From: CAZZNY01 sp964655935
GTDB taxonomy: Bacteria > Patescibacteriota > Gracilibacteria > BD1-5 > UBA2023
Reading direction: 5' to 3'
DNA length: 64,000 bases
Assembly (NCBI GenBank): GCA_964655935.1
Contig: CAZZNY010000001.1
Span: forward strand, 310,001 to 374,000
Positions 45,303-55,622 of this stretch are shown here, one piece after another. The first letter of the stretch is position 1. Every line of letters starts with the position of its first letter. The position numbers and the translations under genes are program-made. A model generated the notes under the pieces. That model worked only from the letters and a program-made list of their open reading frames with translations. It had not been told where the DNA came from and did not search any database.

Positions 45303-45526
45303 GGCAACAATAGTTTATAAATAATTTGGCTTATTATATACAAAACATTCAGAAAATTAAACTTAATTTATGCAAATTTCATTAACACTAACCAATATAT
45401 TGAAAAATTCCAGAATAACACTTTAACAATGCGACCTAGCACTCTCAATGACAATATTTATTTGCCAGACTTATCATAAAAATAATAAGACTAAATCAAT
45501 GCAAGAATATAAAAAGATTCAATACA

Positions 45527-45563
45527 AAAAACAAGGTAGTACAAGTCTCCACCTTGTTTTTTT
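45527..45563 (+). terminator. Hairpin with T-run upstream of the DUF2958 gene
   Basis: AAAAACAAGGT and ACCTTGTTTTT pair around a 12-base loop. It could end an upstream transcript or act as an attenuator for the gene starting at 45614. Confidence 0.6.
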
Positions 45564-45613
45564 GATTCTTTTTAATGGTTTCATGCTTGCTTTATTTCCT
45601 TATTTTTATTTTT

Positions 45614-45925
45614 ATGAAACTTCTGACGAAAGAAATACTTGATTTATTTGAAAAAACAGGTCGTCAAGATATTCCAGATCCCTTGATTATTTGTAGGTTT
45701 TTTAATGCATCATGAAGCTGAAAGTGGCTTCCTGTTGAGTATAATCCATCTGAAAAAATATTCTTCTGATACGCATCTCTTTGATATGAATTCGAGCTTT
45801 GATATTTTTCTCTTGAAGAACTTGAGAACTTTAGAGGACGCTTCTGACTTGGAATTGAACTCGATAAATTTTTCACTCCAAAGAAAGCATCTAAAATTGA
45901 TGAACTTCATGAGAGTTGTTATTAA
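45614..45925 (+). CDS. DUF2958 family protein
   Basis: 103 residues, readable only with seven TGA codons as Gly. MKLLTKEILDLFEKTG, then IPDPLIICRFFNASGSGKWL, FFGYASLGYEFELGYFSLEE and LENFRGRFGLGIELDKFF follow the DUF2958 pattern seen in plasmid and conjugative element proteins. Function unknown. U-rich leader (TTTTTATTTTT) before ATG. Only plus-strand gene in this half of the element apart from the one at 53055. Confidence 0.85.
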
Positions 45926-45939
45926 TTCTTAATATCTTT

Positions 45940-45980
45940 TAAAAAAGAAGGTTTTAATTTAAAAAACCTTCTTTTTTCAT
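45940..45980 (+). terminator. Terminator between convergent genes
   Basis: AAAAAAGAAGGTTTT and AAAACCTTCTTTTTT form a long stem; symmetrical, so it may serve both strands. Confidence 0.8.
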
Positions 45981-46522
45981 TATTTCTTTGCAATTATTCA
46001 ATCAATATAGTTGATAGTTTCATTGGCAGTCCTATATTTCTTGATATCTTGATAAAGATAATATGGAGATACGAACATCCCTATGAAAATGACGGCATAG
46101 AATTTAAATATCCACTTGAAAACATAGTAATATAGTATCCCTAAAAGACCCCCATCATGAACCGTAACTGTCACAGTATCTTTTCTCGAAGATTCTCTCC
46201 AGCTTTTATATTTTAGCCAACCATATGGTAATGACGCTCATGTATAAGCAGCGAATACTGTTACTCAGATAAGTTGCAATAAAGTTATTTGAGCATTATT
46301 GTTATGGAAACCTGTCGGAACAAAAATCATTATTACAACTGCAATTACTATCGATATTCCGAGTCGAATTTTAATATCTCCAATAACCTCTTTCCATATT
46401 TTTTTGTTGCAACTATAACATAAGGTTTTGTCGAATTCATGAGCGCAACTGTCACATAATCCACAAGAACAATTTTCACATTGTATTACAGCATCTTCCT
46501 GAATATGATTAAAACATTTCAT
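45980..46522 (-). CDS. B-box-type zinc-finger membrane protein
   Basis: 180 residues. The N-terminus has a B-box-like zinc-binding pattern (CFNHIQEDAVIQCENC, CDSCAHEF, LCYSC), then two to three membrane segments (LGISIVIAVVIMIFVP, ITLLQLIGVTVFAAYTG, FYAVIFIGMFVSPYYLY). Last gene of a four-gene operon with ABC permease, ABC ATPase and a secreted protein, so an accessory part of that transporter is possible. Confidence 0.7.
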
Positions 46523-46545
46523 AAAATGATTAGTAAAAAATAAGA

Positions 46546-47385
46546 TTAATCTTTAATTTGTCTTTTTTTGAAATAAATCATGCCTATAACAAGTGAAGCC
46601 ACAATAAATATAGCAGAATAGATATAGACACTGCGGAAATCTGAATTAGTCATGAGAAATTGATTCACTTTTTGTCCAAATTCTGTAGCTAATACCACTT
46701 TAGTATTAGCTGGATCCATATTCCAAGAATAAAAATTGGAATAAGTTGGTATGGTAATTTTTCCAAAAAAGAAGTATGGTATAAGAAACCATTTTTGCAA
46801 AAGTGGCTGAAGAAATGCTGGGCTTGATCTCAGTGCCACCAAAGCAAATAGAGTAGCTCAGGCAGTAATCACAAATGAGAAAAATCCTTTCTTGAAAAGA
46901 ATATGAAGTATGCACTGAATATTGATGCATGCTAAATAAACTGCAACTATAACAAGGGAAAGAAGTATATTTGTTGGTATCAACTCACCCATAGCTAATT
47001 CACGATGAAAGTATTTTCAGAATGAATAAAATGTGATAAATGTAATTGTGAGACAAGAAAGAATATAGATAAGAATGGCGAGAATCTTAACAAGAAAATA
47101 TTTTATTCTTATATTTTTTGTATACAGGAGTGCCCATTTACCAGCGTCAAGATCAACGATAAGAAATACGATGAGAGAAATAGCTAGAGGGAGTAGAAAT
47201 TCATATATTTGAATTAAATTTCCTCAGATGTATTTAATTTGTGAGAGAGCATTATCCTTGTTTGAACCATTTTTCATGAGTGAATACTGTATAAATGCCA
47301 TTATTCATAGCATTAAAAGAGTGGTAATAATCAATCATGTTGATCTTCGGATTTTTATGAATTCAATCTGTAAGAGCGCTAACAT
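46546..47385 (-). CDS. ABC-2-type transporter permease
   Basis: 279 residues with six membrane segments and the usual layout of BcrB/NatB-like permeases: MLALLQIEFIKIRRSTGLII, a middle region with the VDLDAGKW loop, and a C-terminal segment IFIVASLVIGMIYFKKRQ. TGA supplies Gly in several membrane helices. It starts 4 bases past the ATPase stop, so the pair is coupled. Possible roles are export of an antimicrobial or self-protection; substrate unknown. Confidence 0.8.
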
Positions 47386-47388
47386 ATA

Positions 47389-48090
47389 TTATTTTTTTGT
47401 GATTAATTTAAGGTAGTTTTCTTCCATATCCGGTCACATTTTGAGATAATCACCAAGTGATCATTCAAAAAGCATTTTTCCTTTGTAGATAACTCAAAGA
47501 TGAGTACAAGCTTTCCCAAGCTCTGGAAGATTGTGAGAACTTACTAAGATAGTCATTCATGATTTTGCCAATTCCACCAAAAGCTCTCGAATAGCAATGA
47601 TACCCTCCACATCGAGACCATTTGTAGGCTCATCAAGCAAAATGAAAGATGGATTATGGAGAATTGCAATTCCTATTCCGAGCCTTTGCTTCATTCCAAG
47701 TGAATAATGTCAGGTCTTTTTGTCTGCTGCGAATTCATCAAGTCCCACAATATCCAGCACCTCTATAATTCTCTTTGTGGGAGTATTTGTGAGAAGTGCA
47801 TGAATTTTGAGATTTTCATATCAAGTGTTGTTCTCATAGAGAATTGGCTTCTCTATGAGAGCTCACATACTTTCAAGATGTTTCATTTTCCAAGGTTCAC
47901 CATGAAACAATACCTCTCAACTATTATGATTAATGAGTCATGAGATTATTTTCATTGTGGTAGTTTTACCTGAACCATTGGGTCAGATAAAACCATAGAT
48001 TGATCCTTGTTCTATGTTGATATTGATATCGTCGAGAACAACTTGTTTTCAGTAAGTTTTTTTGAGATTTTTTATTTCCAAGGTTTTCAT
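47389..48090 (-). CDS. ABC transporter ATPase (BcrA/CcmA-like)
   Basis: 233 residues. Walker A GPNGSGKTT near residue 40, Q-loop region GALIEKPILYENN, signature YSLGMKQRLGIG near 139, Walker B FILLDEPTNGLD near 160, and the H-loop SSHNLPEL. Short C-terminus, as in BcrA-type exporters. About fourteen TGA codons as Gly, including FIGPNG. Cotranscribed with the permease. Confidence 0.93.
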
Positions 48091-48107
48091 ATTTTTTATT
48101 TTATGGA

Positions 48108-49190
48108 TTACATTTCATCGTATCGGCTACAGATCATTACTCATTGATTGTCGATTGTGTTGTTATCTATCATTTTTGCAACGAACACAAACGCATTAGT
48201 ACCACCAGAAGTTAATATCCTATAGTTAGATATGGGGGTGTATTGTTCATTTTGGTTTGTATCGATATTTTTCATGGTTAACAACATTTCTGGTGTAGGA
48301 ATTCACGGGAATGTTATAAATCATTTTCTTTCCGTCATAGCACGCTGATCAGTCGATATTTCTAGGTTGATTGTATTATTTTCAGCGATATTCTTTTGTG
48401 TAAAATGTCCATCTTCAGTTAATGAAGATACTATACGATCTCTACTTTCAGTTGCAGCACTTAGTTCAAACACTGGATCGCCCATTGCTCTTGGAAAAAA
48501 ATGACAACCAAACTGTGAATGATCTTGATATATTTCAATATTTATTTGTGAATCGTTTGGTTTTTTAGTAAATTTCAAAGAACTAGTAAAACCCTGGTCA
48601 GTGCTTCATATTTGGCTTAAATTATCAATTGATTCGCAACCATCATCTTGACAATGTGCTATGGAGATCTTATCAAACTGTCACAAAACATAATCATTTA
48701 GTGGTACGTGTATTTTTTCAATTTTTTCATTTATTACACGACCAAGATCTGCATAAAGCAAAATTTTTGGAAGTTTTTGGTTTGATAAAATGCTATTCGT
48801 ATCACCTTTTAAGCAAGGCATCAGGGAGAGTTCTTTCATCAATTGATACACATCCTTAACGGCTGCAACTTTTCAAACTTTCCCCAAGTCAGATTGGCAT
48901 GCTTTTTGTTTTTGTTCTGTTGGAGTTATTATCGAGAAAAAGGCATCCTCACTGCTCAAATCATTAATCTTTTGTTTCACTACACTTAATTTTTTAGCTA
49001 ATGTATATGCCGCATCCTTATCATTTCAAACCCTATTTACAAGGTTGTCCAAATTAGCAGAAGCCCGGGATATAAGAATATCATTCTTGGCTTTAATAGC
49101 ATCAATTTTTGTAGAAATATCATCACTCTGAGCATAGGCATTTGGCAATAATATTGCTGATACCAATAAAAATGAAAGTATCCGTTTCAT
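48108..49190 (-). CDS. Secreted hypothetical protein, first gene of the ABC operon
   Basis: 360 residues with signal peptide MKRILSFLLVSAILLPNAYA and likely cleavage before QSDD. The N-terminal 100 residues are helical (DAAYTLAKKLSVVKQKINDL) and the rest mixed; several cysteines (CQSDLGK, MPCLKG, HCQDDGC, FGCHFF, MICSRY) suggest disulphides. No known family. It precedes the ABC ATPase by 18 bases. Its 218-base leader contains a strongly structured RNA candidate (49255-49408). Confidence 0.7.
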
Positions 49191-49254
49191 AGGAAAAAAG
49201 GTAAAAAATAAAGAGGTCTATGGTGAGATCTCTTTCTGTTATGCTATAGCAGAC

Positions 49255-49408
49255 AAAAAGGGCAATCAAGCACCGATATCCGCCAAGATATTAACCACTA
49301 ATCCATCAGAAAAACAGATCAGCAGGCAGGCACATTGATTGCCCTAGCTTGTTTCTGTTTTTCCTAAACAAAAAAGATGGATAAATAAATAGAAGTTAAT
49401 ATCTTGGC
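49255..49408 (-). ncRNA. Candidate structured RNA: long stem-loop with a pseudoknot and U-tract
   Basis: On the minus strand, directly after a TATAAT box, five paired segments can be traced. Helix a: GCCAAGATATTAAC (49408-49395) with 49295-49282. Helix d: ATCCATC (49382-49376) with 49307-49301. Helix c: GAAAAACAGA (49363-49354) with 49318-49309. These nest as one long arm. Its apical loop holds GGGCAATCAA (49344-49335), which pairs with TTGATTGCCC (49269-49260) downstream, directly before TTTTT. The last pairing crosses the arm, so it is a pseudoknot or an alternative to it. Could be a free RNA of about 153 nt, a riboswitch or an attenuator for the gene at 48108-49190. No known family recognised. 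Confidence 0.6.
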
Positions 49409-49414
49409 TCCTCT

Positions 49415-49440
49415 ATTATATTCGCTTTTTCCTATAAACA
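49415..49440 (-). promoter_or_regulatory. Promoter of the structured RNA and secreted-protein operon
   Basis: Minus-strand TATAAT at 49420-49415 with an upstream TTGTTTATA-like box at about 49441-49433. The predicted start coincides with the first base of helix a. Confidence 0.55.
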
Positions 49441-49480
49441 AATTATTTTTTCACTTTATCGCTTCAAATAGCCATCTATA

Positions 49481-50290
49481 TTATAATATAGACTCGATCT
49501 CTACCAAAATATATTTCCCACTCCAATATTGCTTGAGAATTTCTTTGTATCTCTCCATTTTGTGAGACCAACAGGCAATGACTAGAAATATTTGTTTTCC
49601 TTGAAACAGATCATAAAAATCATTATTATCTTTTCTTAATAGTAAATCTGCATATCCCTGAATCTTTTTCTCAAACTGTGTAGTTGAGTTGAGATTTTCA
49701 AGCTCAAGGCAATATAAAGTTGACGATGTTGAAAGAGTAAAATCAGGAATCATACAGTATTCTAGGAGCTGATACTTAGTGTTTGCATTGGAAAGCTCTT
49801 TTTTAATGTTTCTATCAATACTTTTAGATCCTAAAATATCATCAAAATTAAGTTGATATTCAGGATGCTGTTTTCTTAATTTGGTTATAAAATAAGCAAA
49901 AAGTCTTCATAGATAGAGTTGATGATTAAAAAGAGAATAGCTCGTATTATAATAAGTTTTAGATATTTCATTCCCTGTTTCATATTTGACTCTACTAAGT
50001 AGGTTTTGATCGCTTGTGAAGGCAAAGATTGAAAATTGATTTCTGATTCTCTCTTTTTTTCCAATTTCCCTTATATATCCATGATTTTTTAAATCTTGCA
50101 GTCTAGTCCGGAAGACTTTCTGTTGTGTTCATGGGGAAACAACATTATGGATAGTATTACTTTGGGTAAATCAAAGTTCGTTGATGAGTTTGAAAATTTG
50201 TAAGTCTCTTTTGGTGAGTGCAATTCTTTTGTTTCACATAGTTTTTAGTAGATTAATATAGTATTTTTCTATCTTTTTCGTTTCACACAT
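49481..50290 (-). CDS. Winged-helix replication/mobilisation protein (replication-relaxation-like)
   Basis: 269 residues. N-terminal wHTH-like region (RIALTKRDLQIFKLINELGF, QQKVFRTRLQDLKNHGYI) followed by a strand-rich part with IPDFTLSTSSTLYCLELEN, a PD-D/E-like core also seen in replication-relaxation family proteins of plasmids. The catalytic status is unclear. Overlaps the end of the upstream ATPase gene by 38 bases. Confidence 0.6.
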
Positions 50291-51689
50291 CTATGGACAT
50301 GGAAATAACCACTTGAACCCCATTATTTATCGTATCTGCGATGAAATAGAATTGTCATCTGGCTAAGTTCTCAATATCTTTCGTAGTAATCTCTTGTCCA
50401 GATCAGTTCGTGAGTGTTTGAGTAAAAAAATCAGCTTGGACACTCGGAAGGGCAAAAACTGCTCAAAATCAAGCATTATTCAGCAAGTCTTTTAATTCTG
50501 ATGTTTGTTGTTGCAAAGCAAATATCTGGCTTACTTTGTACTTCCTTAGCTCGTTACCAATCCTCTCAAGTGTGTCGATAAGAGGTGTCTTTTGTCATTT
50601 TTGCTTTATATTCAGGAAAGACTGCAATTCATCCACAACGAAGACATGACCATGAAGACTTGGATTGGAGTGATTTTTTAGACTTCAATAGGAATATCAA
50701 GCATTGATCAAAAATGAAATCAAAATAGTTTTTTCTGTTTGCGAAAAATCTTCTAGATTGAACATAAGACAGGTGGTATCTACTAATTTACTATTCATCA
50801 TTTTTACAACATCCAATGTGTAATCCTCAACCAGACATCATCCTCAGAAAGTCTCATCAAGGGGAATAAAGTCTTTAAGTTTCGTTATGGCACTGTCGCA
50901 GAATGAAGAATCCCTTACCATGCTCGAACGGATATAATTAAATTGATCTGCTATACTATTGGCTTCCTGAATTATTTGTTTGTCACCCGATTTTAAGAGT
51001 TGACTTAGTGAGTTTGAGACATAATTTGGAATTTGTTTTGCTCTTTGGAGTTCCATAAAGAAAAGTAAAAGATCTTTCATTGTATAGACTCTTCCTTCAC
51101 CCTTTATTATTGCTTCTCTATTGAACAACAAAAATGCCTTAATAATTGCCTCTAAAAGCAAGGTGTTCCTAGGACCGAATGCTGACCAATCGAAAGCTCA
51201 TTGAAGAGACGATAGAACATAGTTTGTGTGCTTACTGAGTAGTTTCAAGTCAAGTTTTAAATCAGGACACAATAGTGGATTAAATATCAATTTTTTTGAT
51301 ATTTTATACCCATCAAACGCCTTATTGTTTTCTGGTCAAAACTTAGAATAAACCACATTCGTAAATACTCTTGAATATTTTGGATTAAAATCAAGAAATT
51401 CTTTGAGTATCTTATCGACTAATGGCAAATAAGAATTGTGAGGATCAAGGATCGGCATGAGAAGTTTTCCACTTCAATCGTTTGATCCAAAAGTTTCAAT
51501 GATCGCCTTTTTTAAAATTCAAAAAACCAGAGCACTAAGATAATACGATTTGCCACTTCAAGATTTTCATATTATAAAGCTATGTGGGGCTTTGAGTTGA
51601 GAAAAATCAAGATTCAGTAGTGCTAGGTCTTCCTTTATTTTTGACTGTTGAACCAATCAGATGGTTATGTTAATTTTCTTGTTATTCAT
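50253..51689 (-). CDS. HerA/TraG-type ATPase (candidate conjugative coupling protein)
   Basis: 478 residues. Walker A FIIGKSGSGKSYY at about residues 38-50, MPILDPHNSY, Walker B HVFVVDELQSF near 350, and ALQQQT (arginine-finger side) after it. The layout fits VirB4/TraD/HerA-FtsK-type DNA pumps encoded on conjugative or integrative elements. No membrane helices are seen at the N-terminus, so it would be a soluble coupling or packaging ATPase. Sixteen or so TGA codons as Gly. Follows the next gene after 30 bases and overlaps the winged-helix gene. Confidence 0.8.
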
Positions 51690-51718
51690 GGGTTATAGGG
51701 ATAATGAAATAAATTACA

Positions 51719-52612
51719 TTAGTATTGTATAAATGGCTTTATGAATCCATCTCTTACAAATTCATTCTTTGGCATTACAATGGGATAATTTTGAGTTTGA
51801 GCATGTGGGCTTATCACCGGGATGAATAATCCATTTGAGAGTAGTGCCTCTGGTTGAAGCAATTGTTTCCAAGAAGGAATGGTTGTCCAGATGCCTTTCA
51901 TCTCTTTAAGGGAATAATGGTTATAACAGGAAGAGTAGAGACTAAGATTTTTTTGTACAATTTCTGAGATGTTATATTTTAAATTGTGTTCAATTGACCA
52001 CATAAAAGAAAACATGTTTTGGCTGTCTGTGAAACTCTTTTCAAAACTTTCAATATCCTCCTCACTCATTCACTTCTTTTCATATTCATACAGCAGATAT
52101 TTAACGAGTTGTGAATATTCCCCTTTCGTGAATGAAAATGTCATTTTTATAATTTCATTATCATTAATGAAACTATCCAACTCCTTTATGATTTCTGCAG
52201 GAATAGAGGGAGAGCTATAAAAAGAAATTCAAGCTATTGCGCCGAGCTTTCTGATTTGAAAAACTCCATGCCTATCCAATCAAATACGATATTTTTTTGG
52301 ATAGTTTTGCTTCTCAATAAGCTTGTGATGTACTTTTATTGAAAATTGAACTCTTCATTCATAGAGCTTATCAAAGAAATTAATCATGTACACTAGTCCT
52401 TCTTGGGTATTAGAAAAAACATAAGATTCTACAAATTTTGTTCCTCAGGATTGAAGAAAATATGTTTCGAGTCAAAACCATGTTTCAGGAAGCCAAAATG
52501 CATTCAGTCACGACTTTATAGCATTTATAAGCATTTCATCTGAGATGGTTAATGAAGGAATGATACGAAGGTAATATATTCCTTCAGTTTGATAAATTTT
52601 ATCAAAGTTCAT
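51719..52612 (-). CDS. Hypothetical element protein upstream of the ATPase
   Basis: 297 residues, six TGA codons as Gly. Mixed fold: YYLRIIPSLTISDEMLINAI at the start and YRIGLDRHGVFQIRKLGAIAG in the middle. Similar position to the VirB-like N-terminal partner proteins seen before HerA/TraG ATPases, but no homology recognised. Likely first gene of a three-gene operon. Confidence 0.6.
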
Positions 52613-52762
52613 GTGTATGAGTTAAAAAATAAAATGACCTCAAACAAATATTATATTAAAATTTTTTGAGATTATTGTTTTTTGGAGAAAAAAGTGTGAG
52701 ATTCAGTATGGTATTCAATTCCTACCCCTTCCAAATTAAAACAGTTTGTACTATACAACGCT

Positions 52763-52810
52763 GTAGAGCCGGTCTGTCGCGCCCGTATGGACGAGACAGA
52801 CCGGCTCTAC
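52763..52810. repeat. Perfect 16-base inverted repeat (GTAGAGCCGGTCTGTC)
   Basis: GTAGAGCCGGTCTGTC and its exact complement GACAGACCGGCTCTAC around a 16-base GC-rich loop. GC-rich against an AT-rich background, like dispersed palindromic units in many genomes. Confidence 0.85.
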
Positions 52811-52857
52811 CACAAGCTATTATAGTAAGTATAAGATTGAAAAGATATTAGAATTGA

Positions 52858-52949
52858 ATGATTAGATTAGATTAGATTGGATTAGATTAGATTAGATTAG
52901 ATTAGATTAGATTGGATTAGATTAGATTAGATTGGATTAGATTAGATTG
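52858..52949. repeat. Pentanucleotide tandem repeat (GATTA/GATTG)
   Basis: About 18 copies of a five-base unit, mostly ATTAG with regular ATTGG variants. It lies upstream of the gene at 53055. The rest of 52613-53054 contains only this repeat, the palindrome at 52763 and AT-rich sequence. Confidence 0.85.
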
Positions 52950-53054
52950 GGATAATATTATTGTAATAGAGTTTTAATATGAGAAGTGAAAAAAGAAAAT
53001 TGAAAAATGATAAAAATGTTTAAAATTTAAGTTGTTATTATTAATTTTTGGACT

Positions 53055-53786
53055 GTGAATAACAAGGCACCTAAGAAAAAGAATATTGTTGATTTTATTG
53101 AGATTCTTAGTGATGAATTAAGTCGAAAGGAACTAATTATATCTTCTGGTGAGGTTAAGGTCTGAGTACCATTACCAACAAGAATGACTGACAATGAATA
53201 TACAATAGATGAATTTATTCAATCGTTCATTGGTTGACTCCGACATTTCAGATATAACAAGACTGCAAACGAGGAACTAATCAGTATGTATTTCAATGAA
53301 ATAATTATAGATCGACTTATTTCCACTAAAACGAAAAAGAAGTACTCCATAATTGAGATAAGTTTTATATGTGCCAAATTATTTATGCTACATTTAGCAC
53401 AAATTAGTAGTCAGAACACACAACAAAATAAATACTCAGCCCTTGAAATGTTTTTAGATTTTCAAAACCATGAGAAAGATCTATTAAAAAAGATGGCAAT
53501 ATTTCATCTATTGGATAATTGAGAAGCTTTCGCTTGAGAACCTTTCCTTATTTTCGGTGCTATTTTAGCAAAAACACTCAGTGAATTACTAGGAAAAGAA
53601 ATAATTAATCGTATTACGCATATATTTAAAGCATATATAAAGAATAATATAAAAACTACGGAGGCACAAAAGGAGATTTCAATACTTTTTGATAACTATT
53701 TTCTCTTAGCAAACAATGGTAGTTTTAAAATGCAACTTAACAAGTGAAATTATTTATTCAATGCATTAGAACAACTTAAACTATAG
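53055..53786 (+). CDS. Hypothetical helical protein at the right end of the element
   Basis: 243 residues from a GTG start (no ATG upstream before a stop), five TGA codons as Gly. All-helical and charged (NIVDFIEILSDELSRKELII; YFLLANNGSFKMQLNKGN near the end). No motif recognised. Convergent with the leftover recombinase tail, whose stop overlaps its last codons. Confidence 0.6.
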
Positions 53787-53912
53787 GCACTCAATAATTC
53801 ACAACCACTTTGCGATCATCTCTAACAACTCAATTTCTTGGCTTTCTGAAAGCAAATTTCAAGAAAAATTAATCTCACATTTGGTTCCACTTTCTTCTTG
53901 GGTGGGCTGCCA
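53781..53912 (-). pseudogene. Detached native C-terminal tail of the recombinase (attR side)
   Basis: 43 open codons plus TAG, in the same frame as the recombinase across the shared GGGCTGCCA core. Reads WQPTQEESGTKCEINFSGNL, then LSESQEIELLEMIAKWLGI. If the element circularised, it would replace the 18 tRNA-derived residues and give a recombinase of about 686 residues. Inference from frame continuity. Confidence 0.6.
53904..53912. other. Proposed attR core (GGGCTGCCA)
   Basis: Identical to the last nine bases of tRNA-Trp. A tRNA-style terminator follows within 12 bases. Confidence 0.55.
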
Positions 53913-53923
53913 AATACAATTTA

Positions 53924-53957
53924 AAAAACTACCAACTCAATATTGGTAGTTTTTTAA
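53924..53957 (+). terminator. Terminator just outside the element (original tRNA-Trp terminator?)
   Basis: AAAAAACTACCAA and TTGGTAGTTTTTT pair around a six-base loop. Confidence 0.8.
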
Positions 53958-54021
53958 TTACAAATCAATAATCATTTATAGCGAATAACCAAAAATAATA
54001 ATATCAATAAAATAAATCGAT

Positions 54022-55512
54022 CTAAGTTGAAACCTGCAATCACTCAAAGGCACTTTCTCAAATCTGAAAAAACCTCTCTACTGCTCATTTTGGAAAAAGA
54101 TATCATTCTCATGATAAAAGTGGCATATCCATAACAACTCAACCAGCATTTGATATACGAAGTTTTGCGAAGAAATCTCTCAATAATGCACGTTGAAATA
54201 ATCGACGCACAAAAGCACTTCATCAATTTTCAGATGAATATCATACATCAATATCGATTAAATCTTTTTGTTTTTCTCAAATAAGTTCGAGCCAATGGGT
54301 AGGGTTTCATCGTTCGTTGGCCGCATAATCAATCATGTTAATTCCATGAATTGGCGTCGCTCATAAAGCTCAGGTATTATTGTTTTTTATTGGAGAAGGT
54401 ACATTCATAGAGGCTAGAACGGAAGGTATAGCTTCTTCATCTCAACCCATTATTATCTCTTGTTCTCATCACTTATATTGCCTTCATACATTGACCACGA
54501 CTGGCAAGGCAAGATCACGAAATTTTGTTCATTGTTTGATATTATATTTTTCTCTTAATCGTTCAAATAAACTCATAGTCTGTAATTCTTTTCCTACAAG
54601 TTTTTCAGGTATTTCCCCATGTTCATTCGCAAGAGCAAAATCATCCATGAGTTCTCTGAGCTTAACGGGATTATTTCCTATGCTTCACACAAGAATCGCG
54701 ATCATAGCTCACATGCTTGTACCAGAGAGACTTCGTACAGTACCTCAACTCATTACATATTTTTGTATGATTGCTAGCTGAGCAAAAGCATTCCCCCCAC
54801 CTCCAGAAAGTACAAAAGATTTTCATCATGTAACTGTTTCATTTACTTCAGTTGAATGTTTCTTGGTAGATGCAATATTTATGATATTTGTAAAATCCCA
54901 GTATTCCATAGAAATTGCTTTGTTTTGAGTTAACTTTTCTCGTTTTTCTTGTGCGTATGATATAATAGAATTGATACATTTTCATTCTGCAATACAGCCC
55001 TCACAGAAAGAAACGATTCCTACATATCCGAGTTCACTTTCTACCTCTTGACACATAACGAGAAAATTTCATTCGTCTGTTTTAGTAATTTTTTCACTCA
55101 CAGAGAAAATATTTTCTTTATCTAATGGGAATTCTTTAAGTAAATCTTCAATACTATCTATAAATTTTTTCAGAGTAACATCTGGATCCGTCTCTAAAAG
55201 CTGTCGAAATATCATAAGATTATGATATTCTACATGTGCAATATCTATTCAATCAAGTTTTTTTCTGTTTTCTGTATTCAATAATCCTCATTTAACAACA
55301 CCGTCTTTTGCTTTATATAATTTATTTCTAAGAGTTGCTCATTTCTCAGGATTATTTGCAAGAATATTAAATATTCTATCTCTTATTCATTCGCAGATAG
55401 GACGAGTTTTATGGTTATCTTGTAATAAACCAATCACAAGATCTACGTCTCGTAATATACCTATAGTATCGGGGTTTCCGTATAGTGGAAGTAGTTGTCA
55501 GCCAAGACTCAT
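54022..55512 (-). CDS. Patatin-like phospholipase
   Basis: 496 residues with more than 30 TGA codons as Gly. The patatin domain begins about residue 230 with SFVLSGGGGNAFAQLAIIQ (oxyanion hole), continues with the nucleophile elbow LSGTSMGAMIA and ends with DMPLL, the Asp of the catalytic dyad. The N-terminal 220 residues are an extra helical domain with a Cys cluster (FCEGCIAEGKC). Probably a lipid acyl hydrolase; substrate unknown. The first native chromosomal gene right of the element. Confidence 0.88.
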
Positions 55513-55622
55513 ATGTTTTGTATTTATTGTAAGTACTTATACTATAACCTAAAAGGAGTTATTTTACAAAATAACATAAAGATTTTCTTAGAAATAAATC
55601 AATTTTAAAATTATTAATAACT

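Larger units (their letters stand above)
22368..53903. mobile_element. Putative 31.5 kb integrative element in tRNA-Trp
   Basis: Bounded by the tRNA 3' end on the left and a 9-base copy of it on the right. The recombinase gene sits at the left end pointing outward. At the right end, a 43-codon open frame on the minus strand (53912 to 53781) is in frame with the recombinase across the proposed core and looks like its native tail. Immediately right of 53912 is a hairpin terminator at the distance expected after a tRNA, which would restore the empty site. Cargo: replication (PrimPol-like, winged-helix protein), HerA/TraG-like ATPase, two DNA-modification loci, a Lamassu-like cluster and an ABC exporter. 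Confidence 0.65.

Noticed and set aside
45448..45642. 64-residue plus-strand open frame upstream of the DUF2958 gene
   Set aside because: It contains the hairpin and T-run, overlaps the DUF2958 start in another frame and shows no motif.
52858..52949. CRISPR-like array
   Set aside because: Five-base tandem units with no spacers; it is a simple tandem repeat.
49481..53786. Relaxase or full type IV secretion set
   Set aside because: No HUH relaxase motif and no VirB-like membrane genes could be read; only a HerA/TraG-like ATPase and a winged-helix protein are supported, so conjugation is not claimed.
22443..53893. Direct repeat TTTGGTTCCACTTT (22443-22456 and 53880-53893) as attachment core
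   Set aside because: Longer than the tRNA-end match and also in frame with the recombinase, but the tRNA-end core explains both the intact tRNA and the terminator beyond 53912. Kept as an alternative, not as the main call.
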